From: Kappaphycus alvarezii
Taxonomy: Eukaryota; Rhodophyta; Florideophyceae; Gigartinales; Solieriaceae
Direction: 5' to 3'
Assembly (NCBI GenBank): GCA_002205965.3
Contig: NADL03000629.1
Coordinates: forward strand, 434,001 to 498,000
Length of the DNA: 64,000 nucleotides
A program made the translations under genes and the position numbers. The notes under the pieces were generated by a model, which was not told where the DNA came from, searched no databases, and saw nothing but the letters and a program-made list of their open reading frames with translations. This document shows positions 1 to 12,239 of this stretch, one piece after another (position 1 is the first letter of the stretch; each line of letters begins with the position of its first letter).

Positions 1-3000
1 CATGTGTTGTTTTTGTTCACCGATTTATTGCCCTTTTTTCATTTTTTGAATTCTTTCTCACTGTTTCTAGTGAGAATCTACACTGCTATCAATTGACATT
101 GTAACATATCTTCATAAACCACTGTATATGTAAACATTACTCTTAACCAATTCATATGTTTTGAATTACAGAGATACCCGCTAAGCGAATAAAACTGAGC
201 GGTCGCTTTCAAAAATGTTGTCATCATCCATAAAATCTACTACACTACAAATAGTCCTTGTCTGAACCCATACTTCGGACCACCAGATAGTGACAAACTA
301 ATTTCATAAATGTTGTTTGTTTGTTTTTGAAACAGAATTGTTAAAAGAGTACATTCTAACAACAGTTTTGTTGTGTCTTCTATTGATTCAGAAAGTAGTC
401 TGAATTATTAAAAAATTCTTAGGGGTTTCGATTCCTATTTAATACTAAACGACTTGCTGGTGTCTTTTTAATAGCCCAGCGAAATTTTGATTCATTGGTA
501 ACAACTATTACTTTGAACCAATTGCTTCAGCGTTTATAAAATTTGAATGACATTAAATTGCTGCTTTTCTCTAGCAAATAATCGAAAAGATACACCTTCT
601 GCTTAATGAACGGTTTTTTTTGATGTTGATTCTGTACTAAACTTTTGAACTTTAGCTCTATCCTGAAGAAATTCGAATAGATAAGAGAGAAAGAACTCTA
701 TTCCTCTCCGGCATACCGTCTCATGTCAAGGATTATATATCTTCTAGAGTAAACTGTAATCCGAAGTGTTCTTCTGTATTTCGACCACCCATACCGATTA
801 AGATGAAATAGAGCAAAAATTTTGAGCATAAAGCGATTATCTTAAACAGGATTTCCCTGGAAATGGCTAGACCGATATCCTGTGCTATAGAGAGTAAGGT
901 ATAAAAGTCCAATACAGAGTCCCTGGCTGACCTAAGCGACGTTATTTTGAATAACTCCGGTTGGAAGCACGATGATTGCAGAAAGAGGCGACTAAGAAGA
1001 CAAGTAATCCGTATGGCCGAATTTGATAATATCCAGCAGACTCCCGAAACTCAGAATCTATTTAGGCTAATAATATACCCAAAAAAACTGTAGGACTGGG
1101 TGAGCGATGCAGAACTTGATAAAGGGAGAGGGACTTCCAAAAATGCGGCTCCCAGTTTGGGAAACTACACTTGCTGGGGGCCCAGTATATCATTACACTT
1201 CAATAGTTCATTGCACAAAAACATGAAAAAGAAAACCTGACGGTGGTAGACGAGCGATCTTTTTGACATACAAAGACCTGGGTATACGGGCTCACCCCTG
1301 ACTCGGCACGGGTACGGACTGCAGGGGGATGAGAATTGGATAAAAACAGCCGAAGTGGAAGAAGAGAAAAACAGAGAAGTCAAATGAGGTCGGATAGGCC
1401 TATGATGCGTCTACAGAATACTCTCGATGGAGTTGGAAAGGTTTGGTAATTCAGTATTAAAAATATATTTGTTTACATCTCAAAGTATTCAAGTCAAAAC
1501 AAATCAACTCAAAAGAGCATTCTGACATAATATTGAGAGACAACTACGCTCCCACCTTTAGAAACCCATCTAGACGGCCACACTGTTCATTATGGATGCT
1601 GCAGTAGGCCATTGGAAAAGGGGGATGTCTTTATTGAGATGTGATTGGGATTGATTTTTGCTCATTTTGAAGGCGAAAACATGCTGTGGGATGACACGTA
1701 GGCTAGAAAGGCGACTTCGACCCAGGAAGAGATATCAAATATAACATTTTTGCAATAATTGCTCCACATTGAGAGGAAAAGAGCAAAACAATCTTTTATA
1801 TCTGTACAGGATTCTACATCAAACGATATATATGTAGAGAAGTAGACACCTTGTCATAATCTATTTGCATAATTGTTAAATTTATCATTAAATGTTCTAT
1901 CCATTTGGACAAGCGTAACCTAACTTTTTCCACTGATAAGGTTAAATAGAACTAATTTGCGTACACTTTGTCATGTGAAACAGCTCGTTAAAGAAACTTA
2001 AGGTAGGCTTGATCGAAAGGAAAGAAAAAAACAGGTTATGGTACCGCGGCTTCAACCCACTCACCTCTTAATTGGTGCATTCATTTCCTCTGATATAACC
2101 AGTTTAATTTTTTCTGGTTTGAAATTTTTTTCCAAAATAAGTATTGATTGATAACACAAAACTCTTCATATACTTTTCACTTTACGAATCAGAGTAAAAG
2201 GCGTTCTTTTTCCCATTCTAAAGTTTTGTCGAGATAAACAGCGCATGAATGAATCCGAAGAATTCAATATTGTCAAGGGAAAAGCTTGAAGACGTAAAAT
2301 TGAAGAAAAAGAAGCCAAAAAAGGAATTTACGAGGTCTTTGTTGCTGAGTTTAACCTAACTGGTTTAACTCAACTGAAAATGAGAGGGTCCATAGAAAGT
2401 ATTTAATTCCTATACCAAATTTTGTGCTTCGGTGAAACTGCTTTTTTCGGTCTTCTTCGTAAAGAAGTAACCGGAAATTATAATGTAGCACAGTTTCTCA
2501 TTCATGCGGCTCCTACGAAACATGAGGGGCTATAGAAGTGCATATTATACTGTAGCTTGTTGTAAGAAATTTACTTTCTGGGCAGAATGCAGATAAGGTG
2601 GCTTCAATTGGTCCAACAACAATTACACAAAGGCCAAAAGCACGAACCAGAAATTTTTAACAACTAAAATGCAAAATATGCCGATTCTCCGGGATGTTTG
2701 AGGGGCTTTAATTATTGCTTGAGAATTAATTCATCACAAATTGATCCTAGAATGCGATTTATGAAAAATAAATTCTTTGATTTTGGACAAAAAGGCTACA
2801 AAGCCACTCAATTCCTAGAGAGATTATGCAAGAACAATTATTGTTACATATGCGAGAGACTGAGCCATTATGGGTCATCTCTTTAGTGAAAATATTGGTT
2901 CGGTAGAAACTTTCTGGTTAGAATCAGTAAAGTAAGTGCTGAGTCGCAACCATAACATCAGGTGGAGTAAAATGCAGATATAGAGTTGCAAGCTATTGTC

Positions 3001-4316
3001 TAAGAGTTTAAAAACTTCGTTAAGGCCTGTTCAAATACAACGAGATCCGAGTTTAAACTAACAAAGAAACCCATATCGTGTAATTTGACGCGTTATTGAA
3101 CAAAAAAATAAACAGTTCTCCTTTCCACAGTCTTTCGGTAGGCCATCGAGAGGATAAATAGGAAAAGGTCTAAGAAGACATTTGTTGGGCTCCAAAAACA
3201 CACTAGAAAGTACAAAATGATTGTGAAGCTCATTTCTTCTTCTTCGGGTATGAAGTTGGACCAGTTGCTTTGCGGGGATGCAGATGAGACCAGGAAGCAA
3301 CTAGAATGCTTGATCAGAAGCCTACACTTCTAACCCGGCGGGAGGGCTTCGTAAAATGATGGATGGTTTCGTGAAGGTATATGGCCCGTAAATACATATG
3401 TTACTAGGTATTAGAGTCAATACGAGTTACTGTTATCGGAGTTCCTCAAAATCTCTTGCTTTCACCACCTAATACGGACCATAATTTTAAAATTGCGGAG
3501 GGGACCGCTGTACATATCCTTAGATGCATGGAGGGGGTCCCAGTCTCGCACAGTTCTGTAGTCAACTTCATTGACTTCCTGCTCACGAGCAAAGCCTTAC
3601 TATATGCCTCGACTATAGCTTCACTCTTGAGTCGCCACAGGCCTGTCGGGGTTAACGGCGTCAAAAGATCACCATCGTGATGGAAATAGTGCTCTATAGA
3701 TAAATTTTTGTTGTTACCGATATCGCACGGCAGTGGCTACTTTAAATCTACAGAATCGTCAGGGAGGCATCGATTGGTCTTTTCTACTTTATCTGAGTCA
3801 GATGGAATTGGTAAAGTGCCTAGGTACCCAGCCGAGGTTGTTTTTGTCCATCTTGAACAAGGAAACGTACGAGTTCAACATTATGGGACCAATAGAGGAA
3901 AAAAAAGTTCTCGGGGAGATAAAAAAGCTTATTACGACACTTTAATCGCCTCAAAGGTGATATTTATCAATGAAAAGAAATAAAATGTTTGGTGATGGAA
4001 CTCAGGAAATTCTATGGTACGGGACGTCTCGGACCCTTAATCGGGCGATTTAAATGTCATGGACTCGTTCACATTGACAGATGAGGACCATCATATTGTC
4101 AAATGCCCGCTACATGGTTCTAGGAAACAATAAAACTGTCAAATGTAAGTCAAAAAGCAACTGCGAGGGTTTTTTTTACCTGGTCCAGTTCTGCTTGGTT
4201 CTTCTCCGTCGTGATTGTCGTTAAGAATTGCGGAATAAATAGCTTTTATTCAAACTACCGTCGGCGCTATACTCACATGAAGTCTGGTCAATGTACGTTT
4301 CTAAAAATCCAGGATA
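1..4316. other. Gene-poor stretch, nothing recognised
   Basis: Only short, unconserved-looking open frames occur here. The longest (for example 3708-3983 plus and 3446-3664 minus) show no motif I recognise and have stop-rich flanks. Base composition is AT-rich with a short TGTTTGTTTG microsatellite near 309-326. No tRNA, rRNA or complete transposon terminus was seen. Confidence 0.6.
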
Positions 4317-5155
4317 ATGTTTGCACATCTCTCTAAAATCAAGTTTTTCACGAAACGAGATCTCAATTTGGGCCCCTTGCAGGTTCGGATATGCGAAATT
4401 TTTGAGTCGATAACGACATATTTGTATAAATATGGAACACGTGAATTAAAATGGTGCCTTTGGAATAATGAACGCACCTTTCGGTTTACAGGGAGAAGTC
4501 AGAAGATGAGCCCTAAGAAAAAGGTGAAGAAATGAATCTTAAGCAACTAATAGGCAGATTTGCTTGGTGACATTGTAAATTGAGCACCGCTTAATTTCAA
4601 TACTAAAAAATATTGAAATTGAGTACTACGAATAGGAAATATTGTCTTAGACCTTCCAACGAAGACTTTGACTTCGTTAAGGTCTTTGTCCAACTGAAAG
4701 GCCAATAATCGGAGATAGAGAGCGACATAAGCTGTTATATATGTTTATTAGTGTTTCAAGTGGACGTAAACTATGCATTAGAATTTTGAAGGCCTAAATT
4801 AGAAGTTTTCCTCATCCCTGGATTATGAATCCCCATTTATCCTTAATACTTGCAATTGATTCGGGACTCTGGAGATATTTCTTATATACAGGAAGATATA
4901 TGGAACAAAAAACCTCATTCAGTGCTTTTTGAGTACAATGACGGAACAGAAAAGTCGCTCTCCAACAGTTAGCGTAAGTCTATTTCGTTCTTACTCGACC
5001 TGAGAAAGTCTCGAGTATATATGATAACGGGCGTGCAGCTCTTTTTGTATTCGGACCACAAAGCCCTCCTTGTCGCTTTCAAGAAAAAGAAAATTCACGA
5101 TAGATTGTCACGGTGCATAGATTTGATGACGAAGTACAAACCCGAAGTGAAATAA
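4317..5155 (+). pseudogene. Ty3/Gypsy RT-RNase H relic
   Basis: Two separated blocks read like parts of an LTR-retrotransposon pol. At 4317-4480 the frame gives LSKIKFFTKRDLNLGPLQVR followed by YKYGTREL. This fits RT motif A and following strands (family pattern: FxKxDLxSGYxQxRI...YGxxEF), with the aspartate of the DL motif kept but the GY replaced. At 5045-5155 another frame gives LYSDHKALLVAFKKKK and then DRLSRCIDLMTKYKPEVK, the end of an RNase H domain (family pattern: TDHKxL...RLxRWxxxLxxY). The YxDD block between them is not readable, and stops and frameshifts separate the pieces. Decay is much heavier than in the element at 26809-32382. Integrase, if present downstream, could not be recognised. 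Confidence 0.6.
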
Positions 5156-5429
5156 TAAACGAGTCCAGGTAATCCCGGTAGAACAAGTGATGGGTTGGCC
5201 GTTTGCATGGACCCTCAAGGATACGATTTCGTCTACGGTGATCAATTTTGCGGAAGAAGAGATCATTTTCAAATTGCTTGTCGTCGAGGAGGATAGCATC
5301 AGACAGTTCCGAGGCCACTACGACAGCTACTGCTCGGAATCTGATGAAGGGCTACGAGATCAACAGCTAAGCTATTCTTATGCGTACCGTTTACCCCTAC
5401 ATGGAAACTGGGAGAGCTGAGAGTATGTA

Positions 5430-7100
5430 AGGGACTACATCAATTTCAATAAATAATTCAGCAGTGAAGAACTGTCGCAAATTGGTGGAGGCCTTTCCGA
5501 ATGTCTTGCATAGTTATTACATGAACATTAGTAACGACTTTTTCTCTCTGTTCTGCATGATTTGCGTGGGGAGCATGAGGGTCTTCACCCGTGGTGCATT
5601 ATAATGTAGCATTGAGAAACAGCCCCGTCACCGCCTTATCGGAACGTTAGATGACTTGCGTAAGATCACGTAGAAAACAGAGATGCCCGGAGGACTGGAA
5701 ATGACTATGGCAAGTTTTTACATGTTCGACTCTATGAACGAGGTTCCGATTGCTCATGGACTTGATTTCAACAATTGAAGGGGTTCTTTCACCTTTGATA
5801 CGTTCTACTATAGACTATTTACGGCAGCACAGCTGACCATCCGCTCTATGAGATATTTTTGTCAACCAGTCGAGTTATTTGTATAGAATTTAATGGAATT
5901 AGTTTAAACAGCCATAGCACAACATCAAATAATCTAGAATGAATATGGATCACATGAAAGCGTAAAATAGTTAATGCGTGAGGAATGAAAGGGTTAGAAG
6001 CGTTTATCAGCTTTCAATTTGCCACTTCCGCATCTATCAAGTTCGATAATTCAATACCACATCGTCACTATCTATCCTTTAGTGAGATATAACCGACCCT
6101 TCGCCCGCCTACTCGACCTTGGCCGCTTCCTGCGGCTCAAAGACTCCAAAATTCGCATATCGCTCGCCCCCTCCAACACAGTATTAACCGCATCGGCTTC
6201 CATCTTGTCAATCACGGCTCTAAGCACTATGCCAAGGGCACACCATCTAGGAACAGGCGTCCCTTCAGAACGCACGAACCCTCTGGGAAGACCGAAACGC
6301 AGGCTTCCGGGGTCACTTGCCCATATCCCGATTCGCTGACCTTTTTTATGTGCGCCTCCACGACAAGTTGCAGCAATCCTACTTGACATCATTACCTAAA
6401 CTTCTTCATGCACAAATGTGATCAATGGAGTCCTTATCTCGCGATAAAACCACACGCAGTGCTGCAACTATCGCTCACGGCGATGATTGCATAACAGCGG
6501 GTGTCCTTGGACAGTTCTGTCCACGACTGATGCCTGCAATTATACTGCCGTTGGAACTGATCTGCCAATAGGTAATCACTACGATTCTCCCCAGGCCACT
6601 TATCCATCTCCTTGGGATCCCAATGCAATGTATCATCACGGAGACTACAGCTTTCTAGCAATCTACTCACAGCAACGTGGTTCCTCTAACGCTTCTGATG
6701 ATGGGGTGACAACGGCAACGCTGTTATTTACTCAAAGCGCCCTTTAGCTCAAGAAGAATTAAGGGCAGCTAAACGCACCCGCAGAGCGATCTAAACAGAC
6801 GCGCTGGTCACGCTAACAAGCAGGTATACTATTCATTTTGCTAAGTATAGCAAGGGCAGAAAGAAAGTGAAGCTTATGGTACCGAAAACAGTTTGAAAAG
6901 CTGTTTATCTAGCTCTTAATGAGGACAAGAAGCAAAATGCAGACCATATTGGCTATAAGTTTAAGTGCAAAGATCTTTCGCACGGAAGGGCGCTGCAAGA
7001 TACAAAGATGCGCTTGGCTCTGCCCTTTGCGAGATTAGTGTTGTACAGAAAGGGTGTGCGAAAGAGCCAGCGCAGCACTTGTGACAGCTCAGCAGGAATG
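5430..7100. other. ORF-rich but unidentified block
   Basis: From about 6020 to 6750 both strands have moderately long frames in a locally GC-richer patch: 106 codons at 6072-6392 minus, 78 codons at 6434-6670 minus, 86 codons at 6487-6747 plus from a TTG. None shows a domain I know, and opposing frames cannot all be coding. The minus frame at 6072-6392 (contains SEGTPVPRWCALG) is the most protein-like. Near 6970-7066 an inverted pair CTTTCGCAC / GTGCGAAAG brackets about 75 bp. Function unknown. Confidence 0.25.
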
Positions 7101-7450
7101 CTTAGGAATTTTATGATATTTATCTAGTACCAAATGCTACTGTAGCCATTAGATTTAATTTTTTATGGTGGACTAGTTCTATACTGTACTGTACTGTACT
7201 TTCAAATAAAGAGCAGACGGGCTACAAAAAAGTCTATATAAGGGCTTGTGTACCGAGTAGCGGAGCAAGTCGAAGACAAGAATCACCATCCATCAGACAG
7301 AAGAAGTAAATACTTGTTCTTGCCGCAATAAGGGGACGCTAACCCGTCGAGCACAACGGTCAGTAGTTGTGTCAGACTTTGTAAGCTCGGCTTGTAGGGC
7401 TTACAGTAGACTTCCACCAGCAACCTTGCTGCGTGCTACACGTGTCATAC
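7100..7450 (+). promoter_or_regulatory. Possible solo LTR or promoter segment
   Basis: The stretch has a TATA-like box TCTATATAAGG at about 7231-7241, an AATAAAG-like string upstream at 7206, and downstream short GC-balanced sequence of the kind found in retrotransposon R/U5 regions. It is preceded by a triple ACTGT reiteration at 7181-7200. I could not find a second LTR, target-site duplication or primer-binding site, so this remains a weak call; an ordinary promoter is equally possible. Confidence 0.2.
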
Positions 7451-7940
7451 CTTTTGGGCTGTGATACTACAATTAGTACTGGTGTTTCGGACGTGAGGGC
7501 GGCCTGTGTTTGCTACAGTAGTCTGGCCAATAAAAATGTACGAACTAGTCAATTGTTCAACAGCAAAGCTATTGTACATGCTGTACTGTCAGTCAATCCA
7601 TATGTTGGACAAATTGTTGGTCACAATCACATATTCGGATCTGTGAAGCTCAATTAAAACAGCTTTTGCTAATTTAAGGTTGTTCGGATGGAAAGCCACT
7701 TTTTCCACCTGATTAACTTCTGTGATATTGTTAGTTTGCCAAATCTTACCCTTTTTGGTACCTATAGGGGAGCCAGTTTTTTGTAGAGTGGAAGCCATGC
7801 AGCACCTTTTTATTGTAAATCTGTGTGTTTAAAGAGTACGTTTGTTAGCGAGACCGTCCCTGCTTTGGTTTTTTTTTCTTACCCCTGATGACTTTGCCAG
7901 CGTATCCGGGTGTCTTAATGATTGAAAAATAGGTTAGCAA

Positions 7941-8240
7941 GGGGGAATTTGGGGTTACTTTAATGCATGGAAGATATGGTCGGTTATATCCACGCCGCTA
8001 ATGCGTTACGCGGGATAAGTCGTCGCTGATGGGTAACACTACAGTGCATGGCCTTCCTTACAGGGCCTGCTCAATGACAGTGAGCAGGCATGCCGCGTTG
8101 GACATGACGGCCGCGTCCGCACGCCTTTGGGTAAGCACCGCTAGGTATGTGCAGGCTACCTTCCAGCTATTGTAAGGAAGTATGGTGCTTACAAGTCGAT
8201 ATACTGGGTTTTGCGCCCACGTGCGTTGCGCCCATGTCAC
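7941..8240 (-). pseudogene. 3' end of RT-endonuclease element (tail family)
   Basis: The minus strand ends in a frame reading LTQRRADAAVMSNAACLL and stops with TAA at 8058-8060. The same C-terminal signature (QRHAAAVMSNAACLLxGLxPAL in consensus) recurs at 11300, 25100, 25950, 32760 and 39350. After the stop comes about 115 bp of shared 3' UTR (GTGTTACCCATC... then CCGACCATATCTTCCATGC) that finishes in AACCCCAAATTCCCCC at 7941. It is a 5'-truncated, non-functional copy. The upstream coding part is already lost beyond about 8240. Confidence 0.7.
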
Positions 8241-8750
8241 AGTTAGTAAGGACTGTACAGTACAGTACTGTATACAGAGTCAGGATTGCATTTAGCATTC
8301 ACCCAGAAGAAAATATATGATACGTACATGAAGTAAAGATGATTATATAATATAGGAAGAAAATGTTTTATCCGCCATATCTACAGTACTGTAAATATTA
8401 CCGTAGTAAATAGTTTTGTCCGTATACCGTAGTAGTTTTTACTCATAATGTTTCTGGACGTACTGACTGTATACCGCAAAGGGCAAAGTACAGTACTTTA
8501 CGTATGCCTCGTAAACTTTATCTCGGATTCACACTAGATCCGGTACTCTGTATTGTACGAAACTCAGTTACTGTGAACAGAGTTTCTTTATGCTCTATCC
8601 AGGTGGTTATGCTACTATTTGGCGCAAGTGGTTGTATCAAGTGGAGGGGCACTTTTACAGACTTGCAAAAAGAGGGGGAACTGGGACCTTTATTTAAAGA
8701 TTCAAGTGAGAAAAAAGGGAGAATCTCATTGATGCACCATCCACTGCAAC

Positions 8751-8786
8751 ACAACTGCGGGTACAGTATACTGTACCCGCAGTTGT
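8751..8786. repeat. Perfect 36-bp palindrome
   Basis: The half-site ACAACTGCGGGTACAGTA is followed directly by its exact reverse complement with no spacer. Transcribed or single-stranded it would form an 18-bp perfect hairpin with no loop bases. It sits within overlapping frames on both strands that mirror each other for this reason. It may be a transposon terminus pair, a cruciform or an artefact of foldback; I cannot say which. Confidence 0.9.
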
Positions 8787-9020
8787 ACACTACTGTAAAC
8801 CTTCCACAGAGCAGACAAGTTATTGCACTCCGTTTTGTAGGATAAGCTGACTATAGCTTGATTCAAGTGGAGGCCGAATCATCTTCGATTGCACAACCTG
8901 GGCATTGATTTAAACGCTGGCAGGAGGGAGAACACACACGTCACTTCGAAAATGTATTTCCCGTCGGCCAATCGCGACTGCCTCACGTAGCACTAGAAAC
9001 AGCTGACCATGTCTTTCAAA

Positions 9021-9046
9021 TGCTAAACCCCCAAACCTTTCCCTCC
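9021..9046. repeat. GGGGAA-type repeat right end
   Basis: CTAAACCCCCAAACCTTTCCC is the reverse complement of the GGGGAAGGTTTGGGTGTTTT terminus found at 10791, 26051, 42126 and 43149. No matching left end was found immediately upstream, so it is an isolated terminus or a fragment. Confidence 0.4.
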
Positions 9047-9155
9047 TTACTAGTGCTGTAAAAATTGTGTAGTCCAACCCACTTCATGGTTCATGTATGT
9101 GGCCACATTAAGAGATTCTCCGCCGCCCACACACGTTGACCTGGTATCAGCCAAC

Positions 9156-9384
9156 TTATCTCTTACAGTAAATGAACATTTCGTTCTCCTCTATAGTGAA
9201 TGAACTCAGCCCGTACATTTGTTGAAGCAAAGCAACCCCCAACGTCCCCCTGATTACAAGGACCCACCTCCATGATGACCATGTCCCTTCGCTGGCTAAC
9301 GATTTCAGTTTCGGCGAAAGGCATCCCGCCATCGAGCCCCCGGTCGCACGGGGAACACATAAATAGGCCATACATCAGAGCCAT
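9156..9384 (-). other. Unidentified short frames
   Basis: Two overlapping minus-strand frames of 71 and 73 codons lie in a GC-richer patch. They contain several cysteines and glycines but no recognisable motif. Being on the same strand in different frames, at most one could be real. Listed so that the patch is not overlooked; it may be decayed transposon sequence. Confidence 0.12.
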
Positions 9385-9534
9385 TTACACCAAAGGTGAC
9401 ACAAATTAATTGAGCTTTGCCTTCATGAGCCCTCAGACATCTATTCACTTCAAATGAGAATCTTCAATACCCTCACGAGCTAGGGGTGATAGTTTGAGTA
9501 GTTTAGTATTTGGAAAGTAGGGTCATTTCCTGAA

Positions 9535-9796
9535 GGGGAAGGTTTGCTTGTTTTTCTCTCGGAAGATATTTTTTCACCTCTTCTGAAGTACTCCAGACAA
9601 CCACAATCGACTGAAAAGGGCATACCAACACCTCCGACACAGTCATTGGTAACGAACTAAGGTCCCTAAAAGGCCACCTGGAGCGACGCCAGTTGTTTCT
9701 TAAGGGGTTGAGCGTAGTGGATGTAAGCTTGCATACTAGGACAACAGCAGTTATTCGAACTGTGGATGCTGCAAAATGATTTGAATGCTTGTTCAT
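9535..9796. repeat. GGGGAA-end repeat fragment (B type)
   Basis: Starts with GGGGAAGGTTTGCTTGTTTT and continues with CCAGACAACCACAATCGACT and a GGTCCCTAAAAGGCC block. The same order of blocks is seen at 43852-43955 (ACAGACACCCACAATCGC, CTCCCTAAAAGGCCC) and partly at 17179, 26051 and 42126. It is therefore a copy of a dispersed element rather than unique sequence. Its right end is not clear. Confidence 0.55.
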
Positions 9797-10790
9797 GGTC
9801 CTCCCAACCTTGGCATCACTACCAATAAAACAACCATACTCCCCACCTCAGTAAATGCCATTTCAAAATGATACCACCCGCGTCCACATACGTCTCATCA
9901 CGTTTGCGGTCGGGTCTATCTCCAATCACATGCTGACCCTGCTAGCCGCTAGAAATTACTAGCTGAAATGAGCGGGCAGTCGTAGCACCGAACTCTGAAT
10001 TTCTTTGAATTGCATGATCCTATCACTGGAACACTGGTTGCATTAGCAACGAACCGACCGAAATTGGCTCCATTTGTAGAGAAAGGGGGCGCAGACTAGA
10101 AAGCCATTCGGAAATGTGAGAGGGCGCATAAGACGTAATTCAACGAAAAGATGTCAGCATACATTGCTTCCTCATCATGGGACCAAATGAACAAGCTCAA
10201 CCTCGGTGGGCGTCGAGGAGTATACTAGGCAGAGGGGCTCAAAGCAGAGCTACGAAAACGTCTGTCCTGAATTCACCGGAAGAGAGGAGATTTGCTCAAA
10301 AGATGTCGCATTTTGTGCTTACTATATTACAGGGTTGCCTACGAAGGCCAAGTAGTGCTTTTTGATTGCAAGCAGGCCTGGCAACAGCAATTACCATAGC
10401 CATACCAGATAAGTTGCCTTCCAAAGCATTTTTCAGTATCATTGGAAATAATTTCCCATTTCAGGAGTCTCCTTAATTGCTACGTGGGCTGAAAATCAGT
10501 GTGCCTAGGCAGAAAAACTCGTTTCGCTGGAACTCTTTGTGTAGGGAGGGGGAGGAGGGGGTTGAGTGGTGTTTACTTGAATGGGTTGGTTACTGGTAGA
10601 GGGGTTCGTTTACTGTGACAGATGTATTGGCTGTAACGCACTCCCATTTCATATCTGAGTGTTACATTGGATGCAGGTATTGAGAAACCTTTTAAATTAT
10701 GTTGATTATGCACAGTGTAGTGATCTTGCATTAGGCCAAGTACCAGTGCCCCAGTAGTTTATAGCTGACGTTTGCATGCTGACACCGATA

Positions 10791-10880
10791 GGGGAAGGTT
10801 TGGGTGTTTTATTCTTGAAAGATATATTCGAATCTAATCTGCCACGTGTTTAGGTGTGGGCCAGGTATTGACACTGAAAG
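10791..10880. repeat. GGGGAA-end repeat left terminus (B type)
   Basis: Begins GGGGAAGGTTTGGGTGTTTT and continues TTCTTGAAAGATATATTCGA, the best-preserved copy of the left terminus in the window. It is cut after about 60-90 bp by the A-type terminus that starts at 10881, which suggests insertion of one copy into another. Confidence 0.6.
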
Positions 10881-11490
10881 GGGGGATTTTTGGGTTATTT
10901 TAATGCATGGAAGATGTGGTCAGTTATATCCACGAGGCTAATACGTTACGCGGAGAAGTCCTCGCCGATGGGTGACACTTAAAGTGAATTCATACTGTGA
11001 AATAACATACCGTACAGTACTGTTTGGGTAAACGAGGTACCGTATATGTTTGCTTGCCCCCTCCATCACACGGGCCCGTTGCTTCAACACCCAGACATCT
11101 CTGAACGCCGCGAAAGCGTCAAAGCTCAGGAGGTATGAAGACTTCATCACCACGCATGCCAGGTCCCGACTTGATCCCATTGCCGATATCCACTCTTGGC
11201 GGCTGGCACCCAGATGCATTCGCGGTGCTCATTGACGTGGCTAGACACGTCGCCATACGAGCCATGGAGACCTTCGGCCGGGTGCGATTTGCCCTTACGC
11301 AAAGACACGCTGCGGCGACGGTTTCGTCCAACGCAGCATGCCTTATGGCTGGCCTAACACCAGCCCTGTAAGGTAGTACCTCCTGACTCGGCCTCATTTC
11401 TAGACTCTCCACAACACAGACCTGTCCCCCTTAGACTTCGGAAAATAGCCTTCCTGCATCCCTAATCAGTAAAGCACCCAATTTCCCCCC
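10881..11490 (+). mobile_element. TIR-bounded unit with RT-endonuclease C-terminus
   Basis: Left end GGGGGATTTTTGGGTTATTT at 10881 and right end CACCCAATTTCCCCCC at 11475-11490 are approximate inverted repeats. Inside, on the plus strand, lies the last ~105 codons of the tail-family protein. One frame (11050-11180) carries SLNAAKASKLRRYEDFITT and a second (11176-11368) carries ISTLGGWHPDAFAVLIDVAR, FALTQRHAAATVSSNAACLM and a stop at 11369-11371. One frameshift separates the two. The GGWHPDA block, the AMETFG block and the NAACLM tail are shared with 43149-43851. No transposase or RT is present, so the unit is non-autonomous. Confidence 0.6.
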
Positions 11491-12107
11491 TTAAAAATCC
11501 TGGTGCCTTAAAAGGGGAAATACCATATACTTTATTTTCCTGATTAACGCATTAGAGGCCTAATTTGGGTAGCCACTGACATACCCTGTGAAGGGAGATT
11601 CTCTGGAATACAACAATTTCAAGTTATGGAGAACCCAGACCTTCTTCCTCTTCCAGCAAGCAGATGGGAAGTCAGCATGCAAACAATACGTAATCAAAGT
11701 TTCTGTCAATGGGTTAGGTCGTTGTAAAAGAATACTGTTAAACGCGCGCGGATCGGAACGACTCTTTTTGTAGCCGTCATCTACACACTTTTAATTTACT
11801 GTACTACCTCCCCTTGTCCAAATTTTTTAAATTGCCAAAATTGCTTGTAGTTCTGGTTCTTCCTTGCCCTCCCTGACCCTTGCTTATCGTTACCGCAGTC
11901 CTCTCCTAATTCACTTCCATATTATTTAGATATTTTTATACAGCATCTACCCTTTTTAATCGATCTCGAATCAAGTTTTTTTCCCTTTTCGCTTACAACC
12001 ATGTACAACTTCATTTTTTTATAAAAAGGGCACAAATACTCTACTACAAATTTCCTTGGAGATTTCTTTTACCTCTTCCAAATCTATAGAATGCGCCCTC
12101 GGGAGCC

Positions 12108-12117
12108 TATTTAAACC
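12108..12117 (+). promoter_or_regulatory. TATTTAAA box upstream of acidic ORF copy 1
   Basis: CCTATTTAAA lies about 215 bp before the acidic reading frame. The same string occurs at a comparable distance upstream of the other two copies of this family and upstream of the lectin gene, which suggests a core promoter element. Confidence 0.35.
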
Positions 12118-12239
12118 ATCTTATTCCAAACTTCAAACCTCCCTGATCATTTTGCTCATTACCACACCCCCTTACCCATTCATAAAGCACTCAATTGCCT
12201 ACAACTCCGCAAACCCCACAAAAATGGACAACCTATGGC

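Noticed and set aside
6972..7066. CTTTCGCAC/GTGCGAAAG as a terminator or element end
   Set aside because: Arms are short, 75 bp apart, and lie next to no recognised gene or repeat terminus.
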